A stretch of DNA of 64,000 nt, taken from the NCBI RefSeq assembly GCF_900478295.1, contig NZ_LS483488.1:372001-436000 (forward strand), given 5' to 3'. Shown here in pieces: positions 37,464 to 46,553 of the stretch (the stretch's first letter is position 1; each line of letters begins with the position of its first letter). The translations under genes were made by a program, and so were the position numbers. Source of the stretch: Helicobacter pylori NCTC 11637 = CCUG 17874 = ATCC 43504 = JCM 12093 (GTDB taxonomy: Bacteria; Campylobacterota; Campylobacteria; Campylobacterales; Helicobacteraceae). Below the pieces are notes generated by a model, which was given only the letters and a program-made list of their open reading frames with translations, was not told the DNA's origin and made no database searches.

Positions 37464-38633
37464 ATGTCAAAAAGAAGCGAAGTTTTAGGACAATTTTATG
37501 GCGGTTTAAAAAATTTAGAATTACAAACTAAAAGACGCATGGATTTGTGGGGCGATCTAAAAGAGAATGAAGAACAAACTTTGCTTTTAGGAGAAATTGA
37601 AAATGAATTAAAGCAATTAGAAAACAAAGAAAATCTTAAAGCAGACAACAACACAGAATTTAAAGAAGAAAATCAAGACACTAAAGAAAACCAGCCTAAC
37701 GATTTGTTTTCTTTGCCATTGCCCACTCAAACCACCATCAATGGAAGTGAAGAATTTGTAGAAGAGCCTGTGATAGAAACAGAGGAAAAAGAAACACCCC
37801 AAAACGAGCCAATCCAAGAAAAAAAAGAAAGAATTTTTAAAAACTTTTTCTTCAGAATAGGCTTTGATAAAAGCATTGCCCCTACAATGCTCTTTGAAGA
37901 AGTGAGAGATGCAAGCGTTATCTATCATTTAGAGAAAAAATTAGGCGATTATATCTTTTATGTAGCGTGTTTCTTCTTTGGCACAACAGCGTTGCTTATT
38001 ATCTTACTGATTGTTCTGTTGCCCTTAAAACAAAAAGAGCCGTATTTAGTGCAATTTTCCAACAATAAAGAAAATTTTGCTTTAGTTCAAAAGGCAGATA
38101 GCACCATTACAGCCAATAAAGCTCTTATTCGTTCATTAGTGGGAGCGTATGTGCTAAACAGGGAAAGCATTACTCATATTGAGCAACATGAAAAAATGCG
38201 TCAAAACACCATTAAAGAGCAAAGTTCCAATGAAGTATGGTATGAATTTGAAAAACTCATCGCTCATTATGACAGCATTTACACTAATCCTTTACTCACA
38301 AGAAAAGTAAAGATTGCAAATATTTACTTAGATAAAGATTTAGCCTATATTGACATTGAAGTGAGCTTGTATCATAGTGGAGAATTAGAGAGCCTAAAGC
38401 GTTATAAAGTGGTGATGAGTTTTGAATTCAAAAAACAAGAAATCAATTTTGACTCCATGTCTTTAAATCCTACAGGCTTTATGGTTACAGGTTATGATGT
38501 GACTGAAATTGCGATTTTAAAAGATTTAGATGAGAAAAATAAAGTCAAAGATGATGGTGTGAAATCTAGGATTATCCATACCGAGAAAAAAGACCCTCAT
38601 ATGAGCCAATATAAAGATGTTAAGGAACAATAA
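37464..38633 (+). CDS. virB8: VirB8-like inner-membrane protein
   Basis: A 389-aa protein from ATG 37464 (TTG three bases earlier also possible). A long charged cytoplasmic part (1-150, rich in E, N, Q) precedes one membrane helix (YVACFFFGTTALLIILLIVLL, near 165-190) and a periplasmic VirB8 domain (to about 365, with VGAYVLNRESI). The extended N-terminal part is longer than in Agrobacterium VirB8. The stop overlaps the virB9 start. Confidence 0.88.
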   Translation: MSKRSEVLGQFYGGLKNLELQTKRRMDLWGDLKENEEQTLLLGEIENELKQLENKENLKADNNTEFKEENQDTKENQPNDLFSLPLPTQTTINGSEEFVEEPVIETEEKETPQNEPIQEKKERIFKNFFFRIGFDKSIAPTMLFEEVRDASVIYHLEKKLGDYIFYVACFFFGTTALLIILLIVLLPLKQKEPYLVQFSNNKENFALVQKADSTITANKALIRSLVGAYVLNRESITHIEQHEKMRQNTIKEQSSNEVWYEFEKLIAHYDSIYTNPLLTRKVKIANIYLDKDLAYIDIEVSLYHSGELESLKRYKVVMSFEFKKQEINFDSMSLNPTGFMVTGYDVTEIAILKDLDEKNKVKDDGVKSRIIHTEKKDPHMSQYKDVKEQ

Positions 38634-40165
38634 TGAAAAAATTCACTCTATCGCTATTTTTGTATTGCGCTTTACTTAGCGCTGAAGAGGATATTTTTAG
38701 AAACAATACCAATGAAACTGATCCTACAAGTTCTTTTGAACATGGCAAAGAAAACAACAATCTTATCCCAGCAAAATCTGATAGTTTAGAAAGTTTCAAA
38801 GAACAAGAAAACAAAGAAAAAGCCAAACAACTTATGGATTTAAAAGCCTTACAGAGCGTGTATTTTTCTAAAAGTAGAAAATTGCAAGACAATAATTTCA
38901 ATGTCTTGTATGTGGCAGGCAACACCAACAAAATCCGCTTACGCTATGCGATGACCACCACTTTTATTTTTGATAATGATCCCATTATCTATGTGAGTTT
39001 AGGCGATCCTAGCGGTTTTGAACTCACTTACCCTACTAATGATCATTACGATTTATCCAGCATGCTAGTGATCAAACCCTTGCTTATAGGGGTGGATACA
39101 AACCTAACCGTAGTCGGAGCGAGCGGAACAATTTATACTTTTTACTTGTTTAGCACCACTTACACTAGCAAATTTCAAAGCTATTTTTCAGTGTTTGTCT
39201 CTAATAAAAGGGCTATCGGTAAGCTCAATATTTTGTCTAAAAACGAGCTGGAAAAAAGAGAGCGAGAACAATGGGCTAAAACAGAAACAAATACAAATAG
39301 CTCTAATCAACAAGACAAACAAAAGCTTGACTATAGAAAAATCAATTATGAGAGCAAGGAAATTGATGATGGCAAGTTTATAAGAATTGGAGATGAAGTC
39401 AATCACATTTTCATTGAAAAAGCTAAAATCAATCGTGGTTATTTGCAAAAACCCAAACACAAACGCACCTGGTGGAGTTTGTGGCTCTATAAAAAACCCA
39501 GTGATGACGCGCTTGATATAAAGGCGCTAGATGTCTTTGATGATGGCAAATACACTTATTTTAGATATGACAGAGATCAAGCCTTTTCAAAATTTCCTTA
39601 CACCTATAAGGTTGTAGATGGGTATGATAATCCTATCAATAGCCGTGTGGTAGGGAATTACATTATTGCTGAAGATGTTTCTAAAAAATGGACTTTAAGG
39701 AGCGGTAAGGAATATGTGTGCGTAAGAAGAGATAAACACAAATACCAAAAATCTAAGGACTTCATGCGTTTAAAAAGGCTTTTAGAGCAAGATGAAGCCA
39801 TGAAAGCCAAACGAAACAACATTCACTTGGTTGAAGACACTACGCCTCAACCTAAAAATGCCATTAGCGTAACGGAGTTGTTAGCTCAAATCAAAAACCA
39901 AACTCCAAATGAAAAATGCCGAGCCTTAAATGAAGAAGAAGTTAAGACTTTAGAAGAAGTTAAAAACATCATAAAAGCTCCCAAGCCTTTGCAAAAAGAT
40001 TTGAAAAACAAGCTCAAAAAACACACCATCAAAACCCATTATTGCGTGCCTATCCCCTATATAGAAAGACCAAAAACCACTGATAGTTTAGAGAAGAATA
40101 AAAAGGGTCTGAATAACACCCCAAAACAAAATCAAGCAAACCCTATTAAAGAGAGTGAAAAATAA
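38633..40165 (+). CDS. virB9: VirB9-like outer-membrane complex protein
   Basis: A 510-aa secreted protein. Residues 1-17 are a signal peptide (MKKFTLSLFLYCALLSA). VirB9/CagX-like beta domains occupy about 80-160 (GNTNKIRLRYAMTTTFIF, IIYVSLGDPSGFELTYP) and 280-375 (FDDGKYTYFRYD, GKEYVCVRRDK), with a charged linker between and a lysine-rich C-terminal extension. It forms the outer-membrane core with VirB7 and VirB10. It overlaps virB8 and virB10 by one base each. Confidence 0.9.
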   Translation: MKKFTLSLFLYCALLSAEEDIFRNNTNETDPTSSFEHGKENNNLIPAKSDSLESFKEQENKEKAKQLMDLKALQSVYFSKSRKLQDNNFNVLYVAGNTNKIRLRYAMTTTFIFDNDPIIYVSLGDPSGFELTYPTNDHYDLSSMLVIKPLLIGVDTNLTVVGASGTIYTFYLFSTTYTSKFQSYFSVFVSNKRAIGKLNILSKNELEKREREQWAKTETNTNSSNQQDKQKLDYRKINYESKEIDDGKFIRIGDEVNHIFIEKAKINRGYLQKPKHKRTWWSLWLYKKPSDDALDIKALDVFDDGKYTYFRYDRDQAFSKFPYTYKVVDGYDNPINSRVVGNYIIAEDVSKKWTLRSGKEYVCVRRDKHKYQKSKDFMRLKRLLEQDEAMKAKRNNIHLVEDTTPQPKNAISVTELLAQIKNQTPNEKCRALNEEEVKTLEEVKNIIKAPKPLQKDLKNKLKKHTIKTHYCVPIPYIERPKTTDSLEKNKKGLNNTPKQNQANPIKESEK

Positions 40166-40513
40166 TGGGCTTTTTTAGAGTAATTAGAAACGCACCGATT
40201 GCAAGTATCTTTATTGTTTTGATGCTTATTTTTTGCGCATGGTTTTTCCTTTATGATGATAGCTCGCCTAAAGCAGTGAAAAAATATGTTAAAGGTAAGT
40301 TTCCAATCTCTGACTATCTCTACAAACAAGCGGGTGAAAAGAAAATCCTACCACAGAACAATGTCGTTAAACAAGAGACTAAAGAAGAAAGAATTAAAAA
40401 ATCTTGTAAGGGTCAGATAACAGATAGTAAGGGTAATTTAATAGATGATGATTGCAATATTATAGCCACTCAAAAACAAGTTAATAATTTACCAACCTTA
40501 CCAAAAGATATAC
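40165..40513 (+). pseudogene. virB10: virB10, 5' part (cut by an IS)
   Basis: The first 116 codons of virB10: short cytoplasmic end, membrane helix (IASIFIVLMLIFCAWFFLY) and part of the periplasmic linker. It stops at the IS copy at 40514; the frame runs on only a few codons into the IS. The rest of the gene lies at 45551-46467 on the other strand. Joining base 40513 to 46467 gives ... PKDI-L-KTKPTV ... with no gain or loss of bases, a 421-aa protein. Confidence 0.92.
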
Positions 40514-40529
40514 GTGAATTACCCAACCG

Positions 40530-41813
40530 CTAAAGCGATTGGGCTTTTTCTTGCTTCATAGCTCCATAACTAGCTAGATCCAATATGTTTCCATATTTAG
40601 AACTAACCCCGTTAGAGGAAGCTCCACAAGCTTTGACACACTCATTAGTGTGATGAGTGTAATCGCTTCGGATAATCCCTACCCTAGCTTTATCTGTCTT
40701 TACTTTATGCCTATCATCTAGCATGCCTAAAGCGTAGTTTCTGATATTGACGCTCGCATTATAATCTCTGTGGTGTGTGGTTTTACAATGAGGACAAGTG
40801 AATTTAGTGATGCTTTCATGTTTTTTGCCTGTATTGACCCCACAATAAGAACATAATTGAGAGCTAGGGAAAAATCTGTCTATGCCTAATAGGGTTTTGC
40901 CTTTTCTTTGGGCTTTGTATTCCAACATAGTAAGGAATTTCCCCCAACTCGCATTAGCAAGGCTTTTAGAATGATAGGTTTTCATAAGAGCTTTAATATT
41001 CAAAGTTTCTACTCCTATCAAATCGTATTGATTGGTTATCTCATTACTGATTTTATGCAAGTAGTCATCTCTAGTGTTTGAACAAGCTAAATGCAATCTG
41101 GATACCTTTTTAGCTTGTTTTTTCCTGTTGTTGGAACCTTTTACTTTTTTACTCAACCTCCTTTGCGCTTTAGTGAGTTTCTTTTCTAATTTTTGATAAA
41201 AGCGAATGTGTGGGTATTCTATTTTATCGCTTGTAACAATGAGCGTTCTTAAGCCCATGTCTAAACCTACCGCTTTTTTGATAATGGTGGGGTTAGGGAT
41301 AGGCTCTTTAGTTTCATAGGATAGAGAACAAAAATATTGATCCGCTATGCAAGAAATAAAAGCCTGTTTGATAACGCTATCTTTAGGCAAGTCTCTGTGT
41401 AATTTAGCCTTAATGCCCTCTTTGAATTTAGGGAGAGCGATGGTTTGAGTTTCTGTTTTGATTTCTATGTTTTGAGGGATTGCAAAAGATTGTTTAGCGT
41501 TTTTCTTGGATTTGAATTTAGGGTATCTCGCTCTTTTACTGAAGAAATTATCATAAGCGCTCACCAGCTGTCTTAACGCCATTTGCAAGCTTTGAGAATT
41601 GCATTCATTGAGGTAATGGTATTTTTCTTGCCGCTTGATTTGGGTTAAGACTTTTTGCATGGTGAAGTAAGTTTCTTTAATGCCTTTTGCGTATTGCTTT
41701 TGTCGGTAATCTAAAAAGTAGTTATACACCACCCTAGAACAGCCAAAATGTTTAGAAATAAGCTCTTTTTGTTGAGCGTTAGGATAAATTCTAAACTTGA
41801 TAGCGTTAAGCAA
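40530..41813 (-). CDS. tnpB: TnpB, RNA-guided nuclease of IS605 family (copy 1)
   Basis: A complete 427-aa TnpB. RuvC-like catalytic residues are visible: Asp in VGLDMGLRTLIV (near 193), Glu in IGVETLNIKAL (near 273) and Asp in HHRDYNASVNIRNY (near 355). The zinc finger is CSYCG ... CPHC. TnpB proteins are guided by an RNA from the element's tnpB end and cut sites next to the target motif, helping the element persist. Compared with copy 2 it has Ser for Arg in KHESITKF and Asn for Ser in KYGNIL. The gene ends close to the element end. Confidence 0.93.
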   Translation of the reverse strand: MLNAIKFRIYPNAQQKELISKHFGCSRVVYNYFLDYRQKQYAKGIKETYFTMQKVLTQIKRQEKYHYLNECNSQSLQMALRQLVSAYDNFFSKRARYPKFKSKKNAKQSFAIPQNIEIKTETQTIALPKFKEGIKAKLHRDLPKDSVIKQAFISCIADQYFCSLSYETKEPIPNPTIIKKAVGLDMGLRTLIVTSDKIEYPHIRFYQKLEKKLTKAQRRLSKKVKGSNNRKKQAKKVSRLHLACSNTRDDYLHKISNEITNQYDLIGVETLNIKALMKTYHSKSLANASWGKFLTMLEYKAQRKGKTLLGIDRFFPSSQLCSYCGVNTGKKHESITKFTCPHCKTTHHRDYNASVNIRNYALGMLDDRHKVKTDKARVGIIRSDYTHHTNECVKACGASSNGVSSKYGNILDLASYGAMKQEKAQSL

Positions 41814-41864
41814 AAATAACTCCTTATCTTTATCTTGTATTATTATACAATGTTTTTATAAATA

Positions 41865-42311
41865 ATGAATAAGGATAGAGGAATGAGAAAAAACCATTAT
41901 CCATTAAGAGGGTATATTCCAACCAACAGAAGTAAGCATAATCTAAAAGCCCATTTGATTTTAGTGTGTAAATACAGAAAAAAGTTATTGCAAGGGGATT
42001 TGAACAACTTTATTAAGTCTGTTATAGATGAGATAGCCACCCAAAGCAATCTCATTATCATTGCGATGGAAAGCGATATAGATCATTTGCACTTAATGGT
42101 TCAATATATCCCTAGAATGTCTATTAGTTCCATTATTGCTAAAATCAAACAAATCACTACTTATAGAGTTTGGCGCGATAAAAGATTTATCCCCTTATTG
42201 CAAAAACACTTTTGGAAAGAAAAAACTTTTTGGACTGATGGATTTTTTGCTTGCTCTATCGGTGAGGCTAACCCTGAAACGATCAAGGCGTATATAGAAA
42301 ATCAAGGTTAG
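41865..42311 (+). CDS. tnpA: TnpA, Y1 HUH transposase of IS605 family (copy 1)
   Basis: A 148-aa single-strand transposase. The HUH metal motif is DHLHLMVQ (near 75) and the catalytic tyrosine is in AYIENQ at the C-terminus. It binds hairpins at the ends and moves the element as a single-stranded circle. A start at 41883 is also possible. Divergent from tnpB across a 51-base gap. Its protein is identical to copy 2. Confidence 0.93.
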   Translation: MNKDRGMRKNHYPLRGYIPTNRSKHNLKAHLILVCKYRKKLLQGDLNNFIKSVIDEIATQSNLIIIAMESDIDHLHLMVQYIPRMSISSIIAKIKQITTYRVWRDKRFIPLLQKHFWKEKTFWTDGFFACSIGEANPETIKAYIENQG

Positions 42312-42397
42312 TTTTACTTAAGGTTTTTATAGTTCCTAGCGGAACTAAAGCATTCATCCCAAACACTAAAGATATTTGGGATTTCTGCTTGGGTGGT

Positions 42398-42682
42398 TTA
42401 AAATAATCCTTTTAGGTATTTCATAAATAGCGTTAGTTTTACACTTAAAAATCCCCTAAATATAAAGGTTAAGACACAAATCACTACCAAAAAAGATAAG
42501 ATCGTAAAGAAAACCTTAGGTCTTTTCTTGGCAAATTGATAAACTTCATAAAATATACACCCTATAAAAACAGGCAATAGCGTAAAGCTAGAGACAACAA
42601 GCATTAGAGGTAAAAACAAAATTAAGAACAAGCCTTTAAAAATATTAAAAATCCTATATTCGTATTTAATAATATCTTTCAT
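42398..42682 (-). CDS. small membrane protein of the tfs element
   Basis: A 94-aa protein with two or three hydrophobic segments (IFKGLFLILFLPLMLVV, TLLPVFIGCIFYEVY and VFFTILSFLVVICVLTFIF). Its stop codon TAA is part of the TTTAA that served as IS target, so the gene appears intact. It follows an 88-aa membrane gene after 6 bases. No family recognised. Confidence 0.75.
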   Translation of the reverse strand: MKDIIKYEYRIFNIFKGLFLILFLPLMLVVSSFTLLPVFIGCIFYEVYQFAKKRPKVFFTILSFLVVICVLTFIFRGFLSVKLTLFMKYLKGLF

Positions 42683-42688
42683 TTCAGC

Positions 42689-42955
42689 TCAAACTGCCTT
42701 GCCATGACTATCCATATTGCGCCCATTAAAAAATAAGTAGGCTGTCAAAAATAGCGGTAATAACGCGCAAAAGAATGAAAAATAAATCTCAAATTTAAAA
42801 TGGGGAAAATTATGCAGATTAAGAATAATCTTTTTTAGATAGTTATAACTCGCTAAAAAACTAGGAAAATCTAAGAAATAATGCGATACGCCTAAAAAAA
42901 TAAAAGGAATGGCTAAAATAGAAATGATATAGCAATAAGGCTTATAAATTTGCAT
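42689..42955 (-). CDS. small membrane protein of the tfs element
   Basis: An 88-aa protein with two clear membrane helices (YIISILAIPFIFLGVSHYF and IYFSFFCALLPLFLTAYLFF). It starts immediately after the stop of the preceding 96-aa gene. Function unknown; it may belong to the transfer apparatus by position. Confidence 0.75.
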   Translation of the reverse strand: MQIYKPYCYIISILAIPFIFLGVSHYFLDFPSFLASYNYLKKIILNLHNFPHFKFEIYFSFFCALLPLFLTAYLFFNGRNMDSHGKAV

Positions 42956-43246
42956 TTATTCTACTTTGATTTTACTATCTAATAAACTCATAAAATGCAT
43001 AAAATCATTCTCAAAACTCTCATCTTTCATAAACTCTTCAAACTCTTCTTCGCTTTTAACCCAAACTTCACTAACATATTCCATTAAAAGAGTGAAATTT
43101 TCTTTTAGATTTTCTTGCAATATTTTTGCTTGGTTTTCATCTTTTAGAAAATGGGGAGCATTGATAATGCTTTGAGAACTTTTAATAATAGATGCCATTT
43201 TTTCTAAATAATTTCTAATCAAATCAATATCAGTTTCTTTTGTCAT
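42956..43246 (-). CDS. small acidic protein of the tfs element
   Basis: A 96-aa soluble, acidic, helical protein with E/F-rich C-terminal half (SEEEFEEFMKDESFENDFM). It overlaps the MobC-like gene by 4 bases (ATGA-type). No family recognised. Confidence 0.72.
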   Translation of the reverse strand: MTKETDIDLIRNYLEKMASIIKSSQSIINAPHFLKDENQAKILQENLKENFTLLMEYVSEVWVKSEEEFEEFMKDESFENDFMHFMSLLDSKIKVE

Positions 43247-43698
43247 AAATTCATCCCTTTTAAAATTTTCTTATCCCCTTTTAAACAATGCGCTACGATG
43301 AAAGCGCTTTTTTTGATAGCTAGGTTTAAAATTTTTGTTTTTTCGCTCCAAGCTTTCAGTTGTATTTCAATATCTTGCAATAAGCCAAAATGGATAACAT
43401 CTTCTCCTAAAAGTGCCGCATTATTTAAATGGTAAGCAATCTGGTTAAAATTAGAACAAGTCGCATTCAATGAGCTATATAGCATCGCTAAACTGCCTAA
43501 AGCGCTTGTGATTTTTTGCTGTTTGTAGAAACTAATTTGGCTATTTAAAATAAGATTTTCTACAATTTTGGTGTAAGACTTGTTATGCCTAGTTTTTAAA
43601 TCCTTTAAAATTTGGACACATCTAACATCCAATAAAAATTCCATCCTTTTAGCGCCCCCTTTTTGTTTGGATTTTCTGTAAAGTCTTGGATTTTTCAT
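43243..43698 (-). CDS. MobC-like relaxosome accessory protein
   Basis: A 151-aa basic protein. The N-terminal part (MEFLLDVRCVQILKDLK, THNKS-type turn, IVENLIL) resembles a ribbon-helix-helix, and the middle SNFNQIAYHLNNAALLGED matches the N-x-N-Q-I-A-x-x-L-N signature of MobC-type mobilisation proteins. MobC helps a relaxase at oriT, but no relaxase gene follows. It overlaps virB11 by 4 bases. Confidence 0.7.
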   Translation of the reverse strand: MKNPRLYRKSKQKGGAKRMEFLLDVRCVQILKDLKTRHNKSYTKIVENLILNSQISFYKQQKITSALGSLAMLYSSLNATCSNFNQIAYHLNNAALLGEDVIHFGLLQDIEIQLKAWSEKTKILNLAIKKSAFIVAHCLKGDKKILKGMNL

Positions 43699-44636
43699 AA
43701 CACCAACTCCTTTTTAAATTCGCTTTTAACATTTAAAACATCATCAATTATCCTATCGCTACCTTTTTTTTTGATTTGGATAACATAGTCCATACCAGTG
43801 CAAAAATAATCTAAAAGCGTTTCTTTGGGCGTAGGCTTACCGCCTTTATTCAAGTTTATATTCTGACAAATAGCTATAAAAGCATCTACTACACTATTAG
43901 CGTGCAAGGTGCTTATCATTCCGCTATGCCCAGTATTTGCTAAACGCAAAAATAACGCAGTGTTATGCGTGTCAATTTCGCCTAATAATAATCTATCAGG
44001 AGACATTCTCATAGCCGCATTTAAGCCATCTTCATAAGTAAAAAATCCGCTCCCACTTTTATCTACTAAAATATTGACTTGATCTTCGTTACTGATTTTT
44101 AACTCAGGACTATCTTCAATAGTAACCACCCTTTCGTTTTTAGGAATATTTTCAATCAAGGAATTAACAAAGCTAGTCTTACCACTAGCTGTGCCACCAC
44201 TGATTAAAATATTTTTACCTGCACTTACTAAGTTAAGTAAAAAATCATAGGTAATGTTTTTAGCCAGACATTTCTCACTTAATTTAAAGGCGTTAATTTC
44301 AAACTTGAAATTGCTAGGCACTCTGATATTGATAGAAATATTAGAACTAGCAATAATGCTAGGGTGTAATGCGTTAATTCTAATTTGTGTGTAAGGCAAA
44401 GAAGTGTTTAACTTAGGCGTTTTTAGAGTGAATTTTTGGTTTCTAAAAATGGCTAATTGCTCACAAAAAACTAACAAATAATCATTAGTAAATTTTTCAT
44501 TAAAACACCTCACTTTTTCCTTTGGGCGGTGCAAGAAATACTCTTTTTCTTTATTAAAAACCACTTCATTTAAATCAGGCTGGCTTAAAATAGGCATAAA
44601 GTCATCAAGGTAACTTTTTAAAAGATTAGAAATCAT
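43695..44636 (-). CDS. virB11: VirB11 ATPase of the type IV secretion system
   Basis: A 313-aa hexameric traffic ATPase. Walker A is ILISGGTASGKTSFVNSL (near 138), the Asp box is RVVTIEDSPELKI, Walker B is RMSPDRLLLGEID (near 205) and the His box is GHSGMISTLHAN (near 235). It energises substrate transfer and pilus switching. Frame intact; it overlaps its neighbours by one and four bases. It lies within the inverted segment. Confidence 0.95.
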   Translation of the reverse strand: MISNLLKSYLDDFMPILSQPDLNEVVFNKEKEYFLHRPKEKVRCFNEKFTNDYLLVFCEQLAIFRNQKFTLKTPKLNTSLPYTQIRINALHPSIIASSNISINIRVPSNFKFEINAFKLSEKCLAKNITYDFLLNLVSAGKNILISGGTASGKTSFVNSLIENIPKNERVVTIEDSPELKISNEDQVNILVDKSGSGFFTYEDGLNAAMRMSPDRLLLGEIDTHNTALFLRLANTGHSGMISTLHANSVVDAFIAICQNINLNKGGKPTPKETLLDYFCTGMDYVIQIKKKGSDRIIDDVLNVKSEFKKELVL

Positions 44637-44935
44637 TATGGTTCTCCTTGATGGTTATCAAAATCCCTTAACATTTTTTTTTGAAGTTCAATGCGCTCTT
44701 TTTCTCTTTTATCTTCTATTCTTTTAGCTAAAGAATAGAGATGGTGTATTTTGGAAAGCCTTTTATTATTAGCTTTAATCTCCAAGTTTTTTTCACAAAT
44801 TTCGTGTTTTTCTAGTAAGTATTCTTGATAAATTCTATGACTTGTGAGTTTTAGATTAGATAACTCTTTTTCTAAATCCAGTTTATCTAATTCGTTAAGC
44901 TCTAATTTTAATAATTTGTCTAGTTTCTCTTTCAT
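44636..44935 (-). CDS. small coiled-coil protein of the tfs element
   Basis: A 99-aa charged helical protein, leucine-rich (KLDKLLKLELNELDKLDLEK), probably coiled coil, without membrane segment. It overlaps virB11 by one base and the 87-aa gene by 4 bases. No family recognised. Confidence 0.72.
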   Translation of the reverse strand: MKEKLDKLLKLELNELDKLDLEKELSNLKLTSHRIYQEYLLEKHEICEKNLEIKANNKRLSKIHHLYSLAKRIEDKREKERIELQKKMLRDFDNHQGEP

Positions 44936-45195
44936 AGTTGTTTCCTTAAGTTTTCTAGTTCTTTTAATAAGTTATTGAGTTCTTGCTGTTTTTGTTCACA
45001 CAGCCTATAAGTCTCATCAAATTTTTTTTGGATTTCAACATTTTTGCTCACATAGGAGGCATAAAAATCTAAATCCTTAATTTTAGAATTTCTAGGCTTT
45101 TTAGGTTTTTTATCTTTTTTAGGCGCTTCTAAAATGGGCCGCTCTTCATTTAAATGAGCAAGCTTTTTATCGCAATTAAAATTTTCACCAATCAT
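44932..45195 (-). CDS. small coiled-coil protein of the tfs element
   Basis: An 87-aa protein with a lysine/proline-rich stretch (APKKDKKPKKPRNSK) and a C-terminal coiled coil (CEQKQQELNNLLKELENLRK). It overlaps both neighbours (4 and 11 bases). No family recognised. Confidence 0.7.
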   Translation of the reverse strand: MIGENFNCDKKLAHLNEERPILEAPKKDKKPKKPRNSKIKDLDFYASYVSKNVEIQKKFDETYRLCEQKQQELNNLLKELENLRKQL

Positions 45196-45481
45196 TGTTA
45201 TAAATCCTTTCTATATCAAAAATAATTTCAAGCGGTTTCTCGTTTTGGATAATCTTTTTTGAAAAATGCTCTTCAGTATTTAAAATTTCTGAAACCAGCC
45301 TTTCAGTAATCCTTGCTTGCATTCTGGATCTTAACTCTTTGGTTTTATTTCCTAGGCGTTTATCCATAACTTTTCTTAATTCCATTTGCACCTCTACTAC
45401 TTTTTTGCAAAGCTCCACATATTCTGCATCTTTGCTTTCTTCTAGAGTGTTCAATAATTCTTCTTCAGGGTTGAGTTTCAT
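45185..45481 (-). CDS. small helical protein of the tfs element
   Basis: A 98-aa acidic and basic helical protein, first of three small genes between virB10 and virB11. A gap of 69 AT-rich bases separates it from the virB10 stop. No family recognised. Confidence 0.7.
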   Translation of the reverse strand: MKLNPEEELLNTLEESKDAEYVELCKKVVEVQMELRKVMDKRLGNKTKELRSRMQARITERLVSEILNTEEHFSKKIIQNEKPLEIIFDIERIYNNDW

Positions 45482-45550
45482 TGGTAATCCTTATGTTTAA
45501 TATTGTATTTTAATTTTACACTATTTAGAATAAAATTATTATTAATAATG

Positions 45551-46467
45551 CTATTTTGTATCATTGTTTTGTTCCTTTTCTTCATTAAAAAATTTCGCTA
45601 AGACTTCATTGTTTTTAGGGATAGGAAACCAAATATCCGTATTAGGACTGATAAAAATATGGCTTCCCTCTCTAATAGTGATAATGGGCTTAATCCTGAT
45701 TTGATCTCGCATGATTTGAGCGATAATATTATTTAGGCTGATACCAGTTTGCCTCGTCATTTGCATCATCATGTAATCTCCAAAATAGTTTTGGTTAAAA
45801 CCACCCCTTTTGTTTTTCATCGCTTCGGTAAGACCGCTAGTAAGACCTATGAGTAGCCCGTTTGACAAGGTGCTTAAGGATAAAGGAATACCATAGCGTT
45901 CCCAATATTTGTTATGGAGTGTGCCTATCATGCCGTTATAGCCCTTGACATCAGCTCCCCTAGCATCGCTTAGTATGATATTGACTCCTTGTGGCGTGAT
46001 TATCCTATTCCAAGCAATTTCTAAGCGGTATTCGCCTATTTTGTTATTAGAGTTGTAATAGCCTATGGCTCTACTCCCTTTAGGGATTAAAACCGCTCTA
46101 CCCATCGTTGCGTATATATCACTCTCCACTTGAGCGACTATCTTACTCCCCCCTATTTCACTACTAATAGGAGTGATCAGAATGGCTGGGATCATTCTGT
46201 CAGCCGTAATCGTTCTCAAAAGTTTGTTTTCACTGCTCGCTATATTTTTTCTTTTAAAATTTTTAAAACCGCTAGAGCCGTATTCTTTTTCAAGTTCTTG
46301 TTTTTCTTTGGATCTTGTGTTAGAAACACTATTTTTTATAGAGGTTGGAGGCTGTGTTTCTTTTTGGCTGCTAATACGAGACGCTAAAATCACAAGACGG
46401 GTTTTTTCTTCTTCGTTAGCGGTATTGTAGTTGGAAGGATTGGAGGCAACAGTAGGTTTGGTTTTAA
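45551..46467 (-). pseudogene. virB10: virB10, 3' part (separated by IS and inversion)
   Basis: About 305 codons of the VirB10/TrbI domain: ITADRMIPAILITPISSEIG, AVLIPKGSRAIGYYNS, RLEIAWNRIITPQGV, SDARGADVKGYNGMIGT and IREGSHIFISPNTDIWFP. An in-frame ATG at 46489 lies in the IS end and would give a 312-aa product lacking the membrane anchor, which could not form a normal energy-sensing core. The first residues of true virB10 sequence are KTKPTVASN. Its partner is 40165-40513. Confidence 0.92.
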
Positions 46468-46553
46468 ACCACCCAAGCAGAAATCCCAAATATCTTTAGT
46501 GTTTGGGATGAATGCTTTAGTTCCGCTAGGAACTATAAAAACCTTAAGTAAAA

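Larger units (their letters stand above)
40514..42397 (-). mobile_element. IS605-group insertion sequence, copy 1
   Basis: 1884 bp with divergent tnpB (minus) and tnpA (plus). The tnpA end is bordered by TTTAA (read outward on the minus strand, 398-402 of the 42 kb block), and the tnpB end finishes in TTCAC, with a subterminal hairpin (CCCAACCGCTAAAGCGATTGGG at the tnpB end is imperfectly paired). No target duplication is expected for this family. It is near-identical to copy 2 in inverted orientation. I place it in the IS605 group without naming the IS. Confidence 0.92.
42398..46467. other. 4.07-kb segment inverted between two IS copies
   Basis: All nine genes of this block are leftward while every T4SS gene on both sides is rightward. 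It lies between IS copies in inverted orientation. Turning it round puts the virB10 3' part exactly after its 5' part (with only IS copy 1 between) and makes the whole virB2-virB6 series rightward. Homologous recombination between the IS copies explains it. Confidence 0.9.

Noticed and set aside
45551-46489. A separate gene for a short, soluble VirB10
   Set aside because: The ATG at 46489 lies in the IS end, and the true virB10 sequence begins at 46467 and joins exactly to 40513; it is the broken 3' part of virB10.
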